A stretch of DNA of 64,000 bases from Nocardioides sp. Root1257 (GCF_001425175.1 NZ_LMDV01000012.1:1-64000); one strand, 5' to 3'; positions 18,101 through 27,160 are shown, numbered from the stretch's first letter. Numbers and translations are program-made. The notes: a model not told the origin generated them from the letters alone.

Positions 18101-19259
18101 CCGTCCTCCTCAGGTACAACCCCGTGTACTGCCGCCCGGGACCCGCACCGACGAAGGCGGAGTCGACTCCCTCCACCTGCGTGCCGGCCGCGTCGTGACG
18201 GAGCTGACGGACCGCCTCGGCCACGTGAGAGGCGCCGAGCAGGTAGCCGTGTGCGAGCAGGCCGCCATGCGTGTTGGTCGGTCGTTCGCCGCCGATCTCC
18301 AGGGCACCGTCTGCGACGAGAGCTGCCGTCTGGCCGGGCTTGGTGACGCCGAGAGCCTCCAGCTGCACCACCGTCGCGACGCTGAAGCAGTCGTAGAGCT
18401 CGAGCACACCGGCCGACGCGACCGAGGCGCCGAGGGTTCGTTCGATCTCGTCGGCCACGGCCGTGGTCGCCGGGAAGGCGGGGAGGTCGCGGCTCTGGGT
18501 GTAGAACGCCTGGTCGGGGATCGACTGGACTCGATGTGCCCAGGCGGCGATCTCGACCCCGCGACGCTCCGGGCGCACGGCGCCCTCGGCCGAGACGAGG
18601 ATGGCGACGGCGCCATCACTGAGCAGCGAGATGTCCGAGCGACGCAGTGGTTCTGCGAAGAACTCCTCAGCGCGGTACTCGTCGAGGCTGAGGTCGCGGC
18701 GAAGCTGTGCGTGCTCGTGTCGTAGGGCGTTGCGGCGTGCGGCGACGGCGACGCCTCCGAGAAGGTCCTCGAGCTCTGGTCTGCTGAGCCCGAAGTCGGC
18801 GGCGTACCTGGTCGCCATCGTGGCGAAGTAGAGCTGGGGCCCGCCGAATCCGACCGGGTACTCGACCTCACGCTTCGCGTCCATGGCGCCGTGGATGCCC
18901 GACGGCCCCGATCCGAAGGAGCCCCAGTCCACACCGAAGTAGGTGAGCACGTGGGTTGCGCGGCCGCTGGTGACGGCCTCGTGGGCCTGCGCGACCGCCA
19001 GCATGATTCCGGCGCCGACGGGACTGGAGAGGGCCTGGAAGCGGAGGTTCTGAATCCCGAGAGCTGGCACGAGATCGTCGATCGACAGTGCCGTCGGTGT
19101 CAGCTTGGCTTCGGTGATGACGCCGTCGACATCCGTTGCAGAGATCCCAGCGTCCTCGAGCGCGGCGTCGATCGCCGCGAAGAGATGGCTGGTGACGCGT
19201 CGACCAGACGCCCGTACGGGGTGCGACTCCCCTACTCCCGCAACTACGGCCCGGACCAT
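18093..19259 (-). CDS. thiolase-fold protein, Ltp2-like retro-aldolase candidate
   Basis: A 388-aa thiolase-superfamily (lipid-transfer/SCP-x type) protein. The C-terminal loop NTHGGLLAHGYLLGASH is present, but the usual nucleophilic cysteine region reads FQALSSPVGAGIML, with Ser instead of Cys. Loss of that Cys together with a DUF35 partner is typical of Ltp2-type enzymes, which split tertiary 3-hydroxyacyl-CoA esters by retro-aldol cleavage instead of thiolysis. Such a step would remove two carbons where a beta-methyl group blocks normal oxidation. It overlaps the cyclase stop by one base. The aldolase role is an inference. Confidence 0.8.
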   Translation of the reverse strand: MVRAVVAGVGESHPVRASGRRVTSHLFAAIDAALEDAGISATDVDGVITEAKLTPTALSIDDLVPALGIQNLRFQALSSPVGAGIMLAVAQAHEAVTSGRATHVLTYFGVDWGSFGSGPSGIHGAMDAKREVEYPVGFGGPQLYFATMATRYAADFGLSRPELEDLLGGVAVAARRNALRHEHAQLRRDLSLDEYRAEEFFAEPLRRSDISLLSDGAVAILVSAEGAVRPERRGVEIAAWAHRVQSIPDQAFYTQSRDLPAFPATTAVADEIERTLGASVASAGVLELYDCFSVATVVQLEALGVTKPGQTAALVADGALEIGGERPTNTHGGLLAHGYLLGASHVAEAVRQLRHDAAGTQVEGVDSAFVGAGPGRQYTGLYLRRTDA

Positions 19260-20131
19260 CAGAACACCAGGAACGGCGCTACCGGGCTCGCCGTCGCACC
19301 CATGATGCGGAGCGGGCTCATGGTGAGCATGCCGGCGACCGCAGGGCTCCCCTTGAAGCCCGCCAGGTTCAGGAGTTCGGCGAAGTAGACCCCGTGGTCG
19401 CGCATCAGGCGTACGTGCAGTGGCACCGCGCAGTCAGGGTCGCTGGCCGGCGACATCTCCACCCCGATGTTGTCGGCGCCGATCACGGAGAGCCCCATCT
19501 CGAGGATCCAATCGATCGCATCGACGTCGAAGCCACCCCAGCCGAGCTGGTTCTGCTCCCCCTCCTCCCACGCCTCGACCCAACCAGTGCGCACGAAGAG
19601 CGCATCGCCGCGCTCAGGGGTCAGATCCGCATCCTTCAGCTTGCGTCGCAGGAGGTCGAGATCCACGGGTTCCGAGACGTCCAGCCACCGCTTGCCATCC
19701 GGCACCACGTCGACGATGAGGCCCCGAGTCAGGATCGGTCCGGCCTCCTCGATGCCCAGGCGCTTGGCCCCACGGCTGGTCACGAGGTCCGACGACAACC
19801 CGCCGTACATCTTGCCGTCCTGCCAGACGTGACACAGCGCGTCCAGGTGCGTGGTGCCATGGGTGGGGATGAGCAGGATGTCGTCGCTGAACGAGAACCC
19901 GTGCTTGGCCGTGAGCTCCGGCGCGACCGCGGCGTCGCCACCGTCGCGGACCATGAAGTGCTGTGGCGGCTGACGACGTGGGCCGACCGGACCCTTTCCG
20001 TTTCGCACGGGCAGCGCCAGGCTCACTGTCTCGAAGGTGCGAACGGTGTCCATCGCCCGCCGCATCGCGACCTCGTCGATGTTGGACAGTGCTCCGCGGC
20101 CAGACACCTCGGCCGTCACGGTGCTCGTCAT
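19259..20131 (-). CDS. cyclase-family hydrolase (kynurenine formamidase-like fold)
   Basis: A 290-aa metal-dependent hydrolase of the cyclase family. The metal-binding signature appears as THGTTHLDALCHVW near residues 90-103. Family members hydrolyse amides or lactones, including formylkynurenine and isatin. A lactone or cyclic ester from the local Baeyer-Villiger enzyme is a plausible substrate (inference). First gene of the transcript cyclase, thiolase-like, DUF35 and possibly MFS, 98 bases downstream of palindrome site 3. Confidence 0.82.
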   Translation of the reverse strand: MTSTVTAEVSGRGALSNIDEVAMRRAMDTVRTFETVSLALPVRNGKGPVGPRRQPPQHFMVRDGGDAAVAPELTAKHGFSFSDDILLIPTHGTTHLDALCHVWQDGKMYGGLSSDLVTSRGAKRLGIEEAGPILTRGLIVDVVPDGKRWLDVSEPVDLDLLRRKLKDADLTPERGDALFVRTGWVEAWEEGEQNQLGWGGFDVDAIDWILEMGLSVIGADNIGVEMSPASDPDCAVPLHVRLMRDHGVYFAELLNLAGFKGSPAVAGMLTMSPLRIMGATASPVAPFLVF

Positions 20132-20228
20132 GGGGACCTCATTCCGGTTGCTTCGAGTGGCGGCGGGACACCGGCAAGTCGACCGGCTTCAACGCGTCCT
20201 GGTCATCGTGACCGCCGTCGAGGCGTTT

Positions 20229-20246
20229 GTCAACACACATGTTGAC
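20229..20246. promoter_or_regulatory. shared palindrome, site 3
   Basis: GTCAACACACATGTTGAC, arms perfect. It lies between the stop of the nitroreductase-like gene and the start of the cyclase gene, so it would control an internal promoter for the cyclase group. Confidence 0.78.
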
Positions 20247-20247
20247 G

Positions 20248-20910
20248 CTACCAGTAGTCGCGATGTACGACGTCGTCGAGAGAGCGTCTCGGCCCTGGCT
20301 TGAAGCTCGTGCCCAGGCTGTACGCCACTGGGATGAGCGCCGCCTGGGTGAACCTGTCGAAGGGGATGCCCAGGACCGAGGCGACCTCTTCCTCGTAGCG
20401 GAGGTGCATGGTCGTCCACGACGTGCCGAGGCCGCGCTCGCGCGCCGCGAGCATGAAGCTCCATGCCGCCGGAATGATGCTTCCCCAGAAGATGGCCTGC
20501 CGGTGTGCGGTCGACAGGCGCGTGCATCGGCCCTCCGCGATCGGGATGACCAAGCACGGCACGCGGTGCAGGTTGTCGGCCAGGTACGAAGCCGAGTCGA
20601 AGACGCGCCCCTGTTCTGAGCGTCGCCTGCGATCAGCGGTCTGGGGACCGACAGCCGTCGCCTGACGGGATGCGTAGTCGGCGAACGCCCTGCGGTAGAC
20701 GCCGGCCACCTGGGACCGGGTCTCGGGATCCTGGACGACGACGAAGTGCCATGACTGCATGTTGCTCCCGCTGGGGGCTTGCAGAGCGATGCCGAGGCAT
20801 TCGTCGATGACCGCCGGAGGAACCGGACGGTCGAGGTCGAGGCGACGCCGAACGGCCCTGGTCGTGGTCAACAGGGTGTCCGCGTCGAGCCCCAGACGAC
20901 CGTTCGTCAT
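20248..20910 (-). CDS. nitroreductase-family FMN oxidoreductase
   Basis: A 220-aa nitroreductase-fold protein. Start ATG 20910 overlaps the stop of the upstream gene by four bases (ATGA); the open frame to 20973 is an extension without support. FMN-binding features include TRAVRRRLDLDRPVPP, APSGSNMQSWHFVVV and the late GLGTSW. Such enzymes reduce nitro groups, quinones or enones with NAD(P)H; the true substrate here is unknown, perhaps an unsaturated ketone or acyl intermediate. Part of the minus-strand run starting at 24.8 kb. Confidence 0.8.
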   Translation of the reverse strand: MTNGRLGLDADTLLTTTRAVRRRLDLDRPVPPAVIDECLGIALQAPSGSNMQSWHFVVVQDPETRSQVAGVYRRAFADYASRQATAVGPQTADRRRRSEQGRVFDSASYLADNLHRVPCLVIPIAEGRCTRLSTAHRQAIFWGSIIPAAWSFMLAARERGLGTSWTTMHLRYEEEVASVLGIPFDRFTQAALIPVAYSLGTSFKPGPRRSLDDVVHRDYW

Positions 20911-21302
20911 GCCCGCTCGCGAAGGCTGTTCCGGGTGCCGCGGTAGCGGATGAGGCGACGGGAGAAGACCCAACGTTGGTCTGCCGTTCGAACGAGGTCG
21001 TCGTCGTACTCACCCGTCGCGATCGGCTGCGCGGCGTCGTCGAGAACCAGGAACGTCGCACGGCCCGAACCTGTCGATCCCGCGATCGACACGGAGAGGT
21101 TGGAGGTCACGTGGGTCCACCCCTCATGTCGCCGCGACTTCACTCGTACGAGGATGGCGTCGGCACCGGTCTCGACGTAGGAGCCCTCCACCTCGTATCG
21201 GGCGTCGTCGGCGAAACAGGTGCGCAGCGCCGCCATGTCGCCAGCGTCGATCGCGAGGGCGTAGGCGGCGTAGAGACCGGCGATCTGCTGGTCGTCAGAC
21301 AC
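20907..21302 (-). CDS. SnoaL/NTF2-like small enzyme
   Basis: A 131-aa NTF2-fold protein with the SnoaL-like pattern: IAGLYAAYALAIDAGDMAALRTCFADDARYEV, a beta-rich middle and WVFSRRLIRYRG at the end. The family covers ketosteroid isomerase-like enzymes, epoxide hydrolases and aromatic dioxygenase small subunits. It overlaps the CoA transferase gene by eight bases upstream and the nitroreductase gene by four downstream. Reaction unknown; an isomerase or hydratase acting on a ring intermediate is possible. Confidence 0.75.
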   Translation of the reverse strand: MSDDQQIAGLYAAYALAIDAGDMAALRTCFADDARYEVEGSYVETGADAILVRVKSRRHEGWTHVTSNLSVSIAGSTGSGRATFLVLDDAAQPIATGEYDDDLVRTADQRWVFSRRLIRYRGTRNSLRERA

Positions 21303-23613
21303 TGACGCTCACCTCGTCGTCGGACACGTCGGTGCAGGTGTCAGGTGGAATCGCGCCGAGTAGCTTCAGTTCGTCCAGCTGCTCGGCATTGAGGTCGAGC
21401 ACGTCGCGCAGTACCCCGACGGTGTCCTGCCCGAGGAGTGGCGAGGAACGCTGGATCTGCAGGCGTTGGCCGGCGCGTCTCCACACGAGGCCGAAAAGGG
21501 GTTGTTCGCCGAGCCACCGGTGCGGGACGAGGTCACAGACCTCGCCTGACCGGACGATCTCCTCGTATCCGACGACAGGTGCGGCGGGCACTCCGAGCGC
21601 TTGGAGCTGGTGCACAGCCTCGGTCTGGGTCAGTGCCGCGATCGAGGCAGCGACTCGGGCCTCGAGGTCGTCGCCTCCTCGACCGTTGGACGCTGCCCAT
21701 TCAGCGAGCCGCGCCTCTTCGAGCTCGGAGCGCGCGGCGACACTCACCCAGCTGTCTGTCCCGCTGGTGGCGAAGGTGCCGTGCACCGCCCAGGTGCTGT
21801 GAGCGTTCGCGGGCGGGAGCACTGAGGCCCGCTCCGCTCGGAGGATCGGAACCGGCAGGATGCTCAGCAACGCCTCCACTTGGGACACGTCGATCCAGGC
21901 ACCACGGCCCGTCCTCGTGCGGCGGTGCCAGGCCGCCAGAACCGCCGCGAGGCCGTGGACTGCGCCGTTCGGATCGCCGAGCGCCGGGTTGAAGGTGCCG
22001 ATCAACCGCTCGGCGTTGTAGCCGATGAGCGAGTCGAGGCCAGCCAGGCCGGACATCACCACGGCATACCCGCGGATGCCGCTCAGGGGTCCCGTCTGGC
22101 CGAGCATCGACAGCGACACCATCACCAGCTCGGGATGGTCATTGGACAGCGCGGCGTAGTCGAGACCACGTTTGGCGAGCACCCCGGGCCGCATGTTCTC
22201 GACGACGATGTCGCACTCGTTGGCCAGACGGCGCACCAGGTCGGCTCCTGCGTCGGTCGTGATGTCGATCTCGATCGAGCGCTTCGACCGGTTCATCTGG
22301 TTGTGGTACGGCGTCACCTCGAGCTCCGGGCCGTCCATCGGCTTTCCGTTTCTGAACGCCCGTCCCCGCACTCGCGACGGGTCCGGCCTGGTGCGGCTCT
22401 CCACCTTTATGACCTCGGCGCCGAGGTCCGCCAACGACGCGGCCACCATCGGGCCCGACCAGACCCACGCGAGATCCAGTACGCGAACACCTTCGAGCGG
22501 CCGCGCGCCCGTGGTTCGCTCGGGGGGACCCATCGCTCGCCCGGGCGCGGTCGGTTCGGTGACGCGGTAGGGGCTGCCCGGGCTCAGGAGCGAGGGCGCA
22601 GCGTCCTGCGTTCGCTGCACGAAGAAGTCACGGAAGGCGAGCTGTTCCTGCTCGAAAACCTCAGGCATCGTCAGGACCGGTGCGACGGGAAAGCCGTGCT
22701 CCCGGCCGGCGGCGAAGACCTCGTCCCGGGTACGGTCGCGGCACCACGCGGAGACGATCGGGTCGAGCTCGTCCGCGTAGTTCCGTGCGACCACTCGTGC
22801 GTCGCGGTACTTCTCATCGTGGAGCCATTCAGCGTGACCAAGGGCCTCGACCAGACCATGCCACTCCCGCTCGGTGCGGCACATGACGGACATCCACCCG
22901 TCGGAGCACCGGAACATGGCGGCCGGGTAGGAGCCTCCCGACATCGTGGCCCGCGCGCCGTCCCTGCGCCATGGACGTTCGTAGGGCACGAAGTTCGAGG
23001 CGATCTGACCGACGTAGGCAGACAGCACGTCGGTGACGGGAATGGACCAGCTCTGCCCGGAACCGTCGCCAGTGGCCAGCGCGAGAGCTGCGGCCCCAGC
23101 GGCCTCGGCGCCGGCGAGGTAGTCCGGCACGTCGAAGGGAAGCGTCAGCGGGACGTCGTCGGCATCGCCGATCGCCCACGACATGCCTGATGCCGCTGAT
23201 GCCGTGATTGAGGTGGCAGGGCGATCGTCGGCGCGGCCGGGCACGGCGACCACGTGGGTGCGCGGACCCATGGCCGCGAGCAGGCGTTCGACATCGGCGC
23301 GCACGGCTTCGTCCGGATGCCCGTTCCCGGCGCAGTCGACGATCACCAGGTCCCAATGCGCCGCGAGCGCGGCCTCGATCGTGACCGTGTCCTTGTGCTC
23401 GTGGAGGACGCTGGCGACGAGATCCAGCTCGTCCGGGGTGCAGTCGAGCAGCGGCGGCAGGTCGACCCTTGTCACGCTCGCGCCGAAGATCGTGAGCAGT
23501 CGTCCTGCGTACGCGCCGGAGGCTCGCGCCGAGATCTCGAGGACGCTGACTCCTGCCAAGAAGTCGTGGCGGTGTGTCTCGCGCGGCCACCGATGGTCAG
23601 CGGCGCCAGGCAT
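21295..23613 (-). CDS. double-domain CaiB/BaiF CoA transferase
   Basis: A 772-aa protein made of two CaiB/BaiF (class III CoA transferase) domains in tandem, whereas single-domain relatives have about 400 residues. The second domain starts near residue 360 (RPLEGVRVLDLAWVWSGPM) and keeps the catalytic-type Asp in NPALGDPNGAVHG; the first, more divergent domain has FDVPDYLAGAEAAG at the matching place. Start ATG 23613 lies two bases after the stop of the acyl-CoA dehydrogenase gene; the longer frame overlaps that gene and is rejected. It would move CoA from a donor thioester to a pathway acid. One domain may be structural. Confidence 0.85.
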   Translation of the reverse strand: MPGAADHRWPRETHRHDFLAGVSVLEISARASGAYAGRLLTIFGASVTRVDLPPLLDCTPDELDLVASVLHEHKDTVTIEAALAAHWDLVIVDCAGNGHPDEAVRADVERLLAAMGPRTHVVAVPGRADDRPATSITASAASGMSWAIGDADDVPLTLPFDVPDYLAGAEAAGAAALALATGDGSGQSWSIPVTDVLSAYVGQIASNFVPYERPWRRDGARATMSGGSYPAAMFRCSDGWMSVMCRTEREWHGLVEALGHAEWLHDEKYRDARVVARNYADELDPIVSAWCRDRTRDEVFAAGREHGFPVAPVLTMPEVFEQEQLAFRDFFVQRTQDAAPSLLSPGSPYRVTEPTAPGRAMGPPERTTGARPLEGVRVLDLAWVWSGPMVAASLADLGAEVIKVESRTRPDPSRVRGRAFRNGKPMDGPELEVTPYHNQMNRSKRSIEIDITTDAGADLVRRLANECDIVVENMRPGVLAKRGLDYAALSNDHPELVMVSLSMLGQTGPLSGIRGYAVVMSGLAGLDSLIGYNAERLIGTFNPALGDPNGAVHGLAAVLAAWHRRTRTGRGAWIDVSQVEALLSILPVPILRAERASVLPPANAHSTWAVHGTFATSGTDSWVSVAARSELEEARLAEWAASNGRGGDDLEARVAASIAALTQTEAVHQLQALGVPAAPVVGYEEIVRSGEVCDLVPHRWLGEQPLFGLVWRRAGQRLQIQRSSPLLGQDTVGVLRDVLDLNAEQLDELKLLGAIPPDTCTDVSDDEVSVSV

Positions 23614-23615
23614 CC

Positions 23616-24797
23616 TCAGTAGCTCCGGGGCAGGCCGAGGGTTCGCTCGGCGATGAAGTTCAGGACCATCTGGTTGTTCACGGGGGCGATCCGCTGGAGC
23701 CGGGACTCGATCCAGTGACGCCCGATGTGGTACTCGCGGGCGAACGAGTAGCCGCCGAAGACCTGCATGCTGGCGTCGGTCGCTCCGAACGAGGCTTCGG
23801 TGGCGAGGTACTTCGCGGCATTCGCCAGGGTGCCGACGGCGGCGGGTCCGTCCGTCTCGTAGGTCTCGACGGCCTTGTAGACGACCTGACCGGCGGCCAG
23901 CAACGCGAGGTAGCTGTGCGCCAGCGGGTGCTGCACGCCTTGGTTCTTTCCGATCGGTCGATCGAACACGACGCGCTCCGACGCGTAGCGGGCGGCGGCC
24001 TGGAGTGCCCATCGGCCGACCCCGAGGGCCTCGGCGGAAAGGTAGATCCGTTCTCCGTTGAGGCTGTGCAGCAGGTGGTAGAAACCCCTTCCCACCTCAC
24101 CGACGACCTCGTCTGCGCGGACGAAGTGCTCGTGGAAGAAGACCTCCGCCGACGCGACGGCGTTGCGGCCAATCTTGGGGATGGCTCGGATCTCGATCTG
24201 CGGGGAGTCGAGGTCCGTCAGGAACAAGGTGAGTCCCGAGGCCTTCCTGTCGCCCTCCCCCGGCGTCGACGTGCGCGCGAGCAGCAGGATCTTGTCGCCG
24301 CGAAGGGCTCCGGAGTTCCAGACCTTGGTCCCCGAGACCAGGTATCCCCCGTCGGTCGGCACCGCCTTCGTCTGGATGCTGGTCGTGTCCGTCCCGGCGT
24401 CAGGCTCGGTCACACCGAAGGTGACGTAGAGATCTCCTGAAGCGACCCGCGGCAGCACGGAGCTCTTCTGCTCCTCGGTCCCGAACGCCAGCAGGGTGGG
24501 AATGCACAGCAGCGGGATGTGCACCGAGGAGCATGCGTTGATGGCGCCGCCGCTTGCGGCGAGCTCTTCGAGAACGGCTACCTGATCGCTGAGGTCTCCA
24601 CCGCCCCCGCCGAACTCGTCGGGAACCGTGATGCCGAGCAGTCCGGCCGCGGCGAAGTCCCGGAAGAACTCCTCGGGGAACCGCTTCTCTGCGTCGCACT
24701 GGTCCCAGTACTCAAGGTCGTACTTGGCACAGATGCTCTGCACGAGCTGTCGAAGCTCGGGCTTGAGGCTCTGGTGTGGGAACGGAACGAAATCCAC
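23616..24797 (-). CDS. acyl-CoA dehydrogenase lacking the usual C-terminal Glu
   Basis: A 393-aa acyl-CoA dehydrogenase. Start GTG 24797 was chosen for its GGAGAG ribosome site; the frame extends to GTG 24860. FAD and substrate motifs are clear (FGVTEPDAGTDTTSI, GRGFYHLLHSLNGER, MQVFGGYSFAREY). The C-terminal catalytic segment, normally YEGTxEI, reads RIAPVNNQMVLNF, so the standard glutamate base is absent. The base may lie elsewhere, as in isovaleryl-CoA dehydrogenase, or the protein may do different chemistry. First gene of the minus-strand run to 20248 and controlled by the 22-bp palindrome at 24870-24891. Confidence 0.85.
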   Translation of the reverse strand: MDFVPFPHQSLKPELRQLVQSICAKYDLEYWDQCDAEKRFPEEFFRDFAAAGLLGITVPDEFGGGGGDLSDQVAVLEELAASGGAINACSSVHIPLLCIPTLLAFGTEEQKSSVLPRVASGDLYVTFGVTEPDAGTDTTSIQTKAVPTDGGYLVSGTKVWNSGALRGDKILLLARTSTPGEGDRKASGLTLFLTDLDSPQIEIRAIPKIGRNAVASAEVFFHEHFVRADEVVGEVGRGFYHLLHSLNGERIYLSAEALGVGRWALQAAARYASERVVFDRPIGKNQGVQHPLAHSYLALLAAGQVVYKAVETYETDGPAAVGTLANAAKYLATEASFGATDASMQVFGGYSFAREYHIGRHWIESRLQRIAPVNNQMVLNFIAERTLGLPRSY

Positions 24798-24869
24798 GCT
24801 GCTCTCCGTCGACTCATGGGTTGACCACGCCGCACCGGCGCCGCTCGAACGTAACTCCACCCGTCGAGT

Positions 24870-24891
24870 CTGTCAACAGTACTGTTGACAG
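24870..24891. promoter_or_regulatory. shared palindrome, site 4 (22-bp perfect)
   Basis: The core GTCAACAGTACTGTTGAC (24872-24889) extends by two bases on each side to a 22-bp perfect palindrome, the best copy in the window. It lies between the divergent acyl-CoA dehydrogenase and aldo/keto reductase genes and may serve both. Confidence 0.85.
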
Positions 24892-24961
24892 CATGCTCGA
24901 GACGGCTCTAGCGTCGAGTGGACGCACCAAGGAGGTCGTCGGAACCGGACGGAGCTAGACG

Positions 24962-25897
24962 ATGACGCGGCACATCGGCACCATCGCTGTCGGCGACATC
25001 GGGCTCGGGTGCATGGGACTGACCTTCGGCTACACCGCGACCTCGGGCGAGCCCGACGACCCCGAGCGCGTGCTTGACCACGCGTTGGACAGCGGGGTCC
25101 GACTGCTCGATACGTCCGACTTCTACGGTCCGCACACCAACGAGGAACTGGTCGGTCGCGTTCTTCGACGACGGCGCGAGGACGTCGTGATCAGCACCAA
25201 GGGCGGGCTCGTCCCCGACGAGGACTTCATGCGACCGAACGGTCGCCCGGAGCACATCCGAGCTGCGTGCGAAGGTTCGCTGAGCAGGCTCGGCGTCGAC
25301 CACATCGACCTCTACCAGCTCCATCGCACCGACCCCGAGGTGCCGCTGGCAGAGACGTGGGGCGCCATGGGCGACCTCGTGACCGAAGGCAAGGCTCGGC
25401 ATCTCGGGTTGTGCGAGGTGACCGTCGACCAGTGCGATGAGGCGCACCGGATCCACCCAGTCAGCTCCATCCAGAGCGAGCTCTCCATCTGGGAGCGCGG
25501 AGCGCTCGACCAGGTGCTGCCGTGGTGCCGGCAGCACGACGCCGCCTTCATCGCCTTCTCGCCTTTGGGACGAGGCTTCCTGACCGGGGCGATGAGCGCG
25601 GCAACCAGGTTCGATTCGACGGACTTCCGTTCGCGCAACCCTCGATTCACACCCGAGGCGCTCGCACAGAACCAGCGGATCGTCGACGAGATCGCTCGCA
25701 TCGCGTCCGCCCATGAAGCAACACCGGCCCAGATCGCACTCGCGTGGCTCCTCACGGATCAGGACGTCCTCCCGATCCCTGGCACTACGAAGACCCATCG
25801 GATCGACGAGAACCTGGGCGCCGTCACCGTCACCTTGAGCGGTGCCGATCTCACGGCACTGGCCGAGATCGTGCCTCCGGAACAGCCGAGATATTAG
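24962..25897 (+). CDS. aldo/keto reductase
   Basis: A 311-aa aldo/keto reductase. The catalytic tetrad is recognisable in LLDTSDFYG (Asp, Tyr), ISTKGG (Lys) and YQLHRTD (His); the NADPH-binding loop appears as IPGTTKTHRIDENLGA. Such enzymes interconvert aldehydes or ketones and alcohols. It is transcribed divergently from the acyl-CoA dehydrogenase with the 22-bp operator between them, so it is likely a pathway enzyme for a keto or aldehyde intermediate. Cytosolic; substrate unknown. Confidence 0.87.
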   Translation: MTRHIGTIAVGDIGLGCMGLTFGYTATSGEPDDPERVLDHALDSGVRLLDTSDFYGPHTNEELVGRVLRRRREDVVISTKGGLVPDEDFMRPNGRPEHIRAACEGSLSRLGVDHIDLYQLHRTDPEVPLAETWGAMGDLVTEGKARHLGLCEVTVDQCDEAHRIHPVSSIQSELSIWERGALDQVLPWCRQHDAAFIAFSPLGRGFLTGAMSAATRFDSTDFRSRNPRFTPEALAQNQRIVDEIARIASAHEATPAQIALAWLLTDQDVLPIPGTTKTHRIDENLGAVTVTLSGADLTALAEIVPPEQPRY

Positions 25898-25950
25898 GGA
25901 CGCGCGCCTCACGCCTGTGGCGCTCGCGACGCTGCCGGCGGTCGGTGAGC

Positions 25951-27075
25951 TCAGCGGAAGATCTGCTCCAGCTGCCTGCGCCACTGGCGTTCATCGGTCC
26001 CACGCACAGCTGTTCCGTGCTCGGTCGCGACGGCGTCCACGAGCGCACCCGACACCGTGATGGCATCAAGCGCGTCCTTCAGGTTCGACGCTCCGGACGG
26101 CGACGTCGCCGGGAGCGCCACGATCACCCGGCCCCCGCGGCTGGCGTGGGCGCCTGCGGCGAAGTCGGGCGCGCCACCCCTGCCTGAGACCTGGCGCGCC
26201 CCGGCACGCTCTGCGTTCAGGTTTCCACTCGGGTCGACCGAGAGACCGCCGAGGACGACCACGAGACCGTCGTGGCACGCGAGCCAGCGCGGCGAGTGCA
26301 CCACTGCGGAGGGAAGCAGCTGGACCCGGGAGTCTTCACAGGCCCAGTCAACGACCTCCGGCGGACCGACCACGGACATCGCCTGAATGGGAGCCTGGTC
26401 GTCGAGGACCCCCCGCGACGCGAGCTGCAGCGTGCTCTCGCCGACGGCTCCGGTGATCACCCGCAGACGACCGGATGGATCCAGGCTGTCGGCTACCGCC
26501 TCGGCGACCCGACCGACGCCGAGCATCAGGACCCTTGCTTCCCGTGCGAGGTCGGCGACATTGCGGGCTATCCGCTGACTGGTCTCGTCCGGTCGACCAC
26601 TGAGCGGCACATAGGCAACGGGGTCCTCGACCGGGACGAGCAGGTCGGCTCGGCGTGCGACGGCCGCCCCGGTGACCCGCGGCAGACGGCTCCGCTCTTC
26701 CACGACCACCACCGTCGCACGGTCCAGGACGGCCTGAAGATAGCCGTTGATCACTCCCAGGTCGTGGCCTTCGCCAGAGCGGCAGCCGACCACGACGGCC
26801 GCGTCGACGCCCACCTCGCCGCGGGCGATCGCCTCGCAGAGCTCGAAGTAGCTCAAGGGGAGGTACTCCACCTCGAGGTCACGCAGCCCCCTCCCCGGTA
26901 AGGGGCTGACGACGGACACATGAGGCGACCGGACGACCTCGTCCGGGACTGCCGTACGACGCACCCCGAACACCAGCCGGACCGGATCGCTCGCGGTCGC
27001 CGGCCAACGACGCAGGTAGGCGACCAGGCCGTCGCTGGGCTCGTACAGGCCCTCCGCACACCACACGGTCCTCAT
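25951..27075 (-). CDS. acetyl-CoA hydrolase/transferase family protein
   Basis: A 374-aa protein of the acetyl-CoA hydrolase/4-hydroxybutyrate CoA-transferase family, somewhat shorter than the usual 430 or so. The C-terminal signature is clear: LSVDPSGNLNAE, SGRGGAPDFAAGAHASRGG, then RVIVALPAT. The N-terminal half is diverged. Family members transfer CoA between short acids. It is convergent with the aldo/keto reductase and divergent from the acyl-CoA ligase at 27161, sharing operator site 5. A truncated or specialised transferase is possible. Confidence 0.72.
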   Translation of the reverse strand: MRTVWCAEGLYEPSDGLVAYLRRWPATASDPVRLVFGVRRTAVPDEVVRSPHVSVVSPLPGRGLRDLEVEYLPLSYFELCEAIARGEVGVDAAVVVGCRSGEGHDLGVINGYLQAVLDRATVVVVEERSRLPRVTGAAVARRADLLVPVEDPVAYVPLSGRPDETSQRIARNVADLAREARVLMLGVGRVAEAVADSLDPSGRLRVITGAVGESTLQLASRGVLDDQAPIQAMSVVGPPEVVDWACEDSRVQLLPSAVVHSPRWLACHDGLVVVLGGLSVDPSGNLNAERAGARQVSGRGGAPDFAAGAHASRGGRVIVALPATSPSGASNLKDALDAITVSGALVDAVATEHGTAVRGTDERQWRRQLEQIFR

Positions 27076-27086
27076 GAAGCGATCGT

Positions 27087-27104
27087 ATCAACAGACCTGT
27101 TGAC
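27087..27104. promoter_or_regulatory. shared palindrome, site 5
   Basis: ATCAACAGACCTGTTGAC, one base off the consensus arm. It lies 12 bases upstream of the CoA transferase-like gene and 57 bases upstream of the acyl-CoA ligase, so it can govern both divergent genes. Confidence 0.75.
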
Positions 27105-27160
27105 GCCGGCTGTGAGCCGGGTAACAATGCGGACATCGAGCTAGCTCCTGGAGGAAACCG

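Noticed and set aside
21880..23190. 436-aa plus-strand open frame
   Set aside because: Antisense to the double CaiB/BaiF gene, which has clear family motifs.
23614..24012. N-terminal extension of the double CoA transferase frame
   Set aside because: It overlaps the upstream acyl-CoA dehydrogenase gene and is Arg-rich; the ATG at 23613 gives a normal CaiB start.
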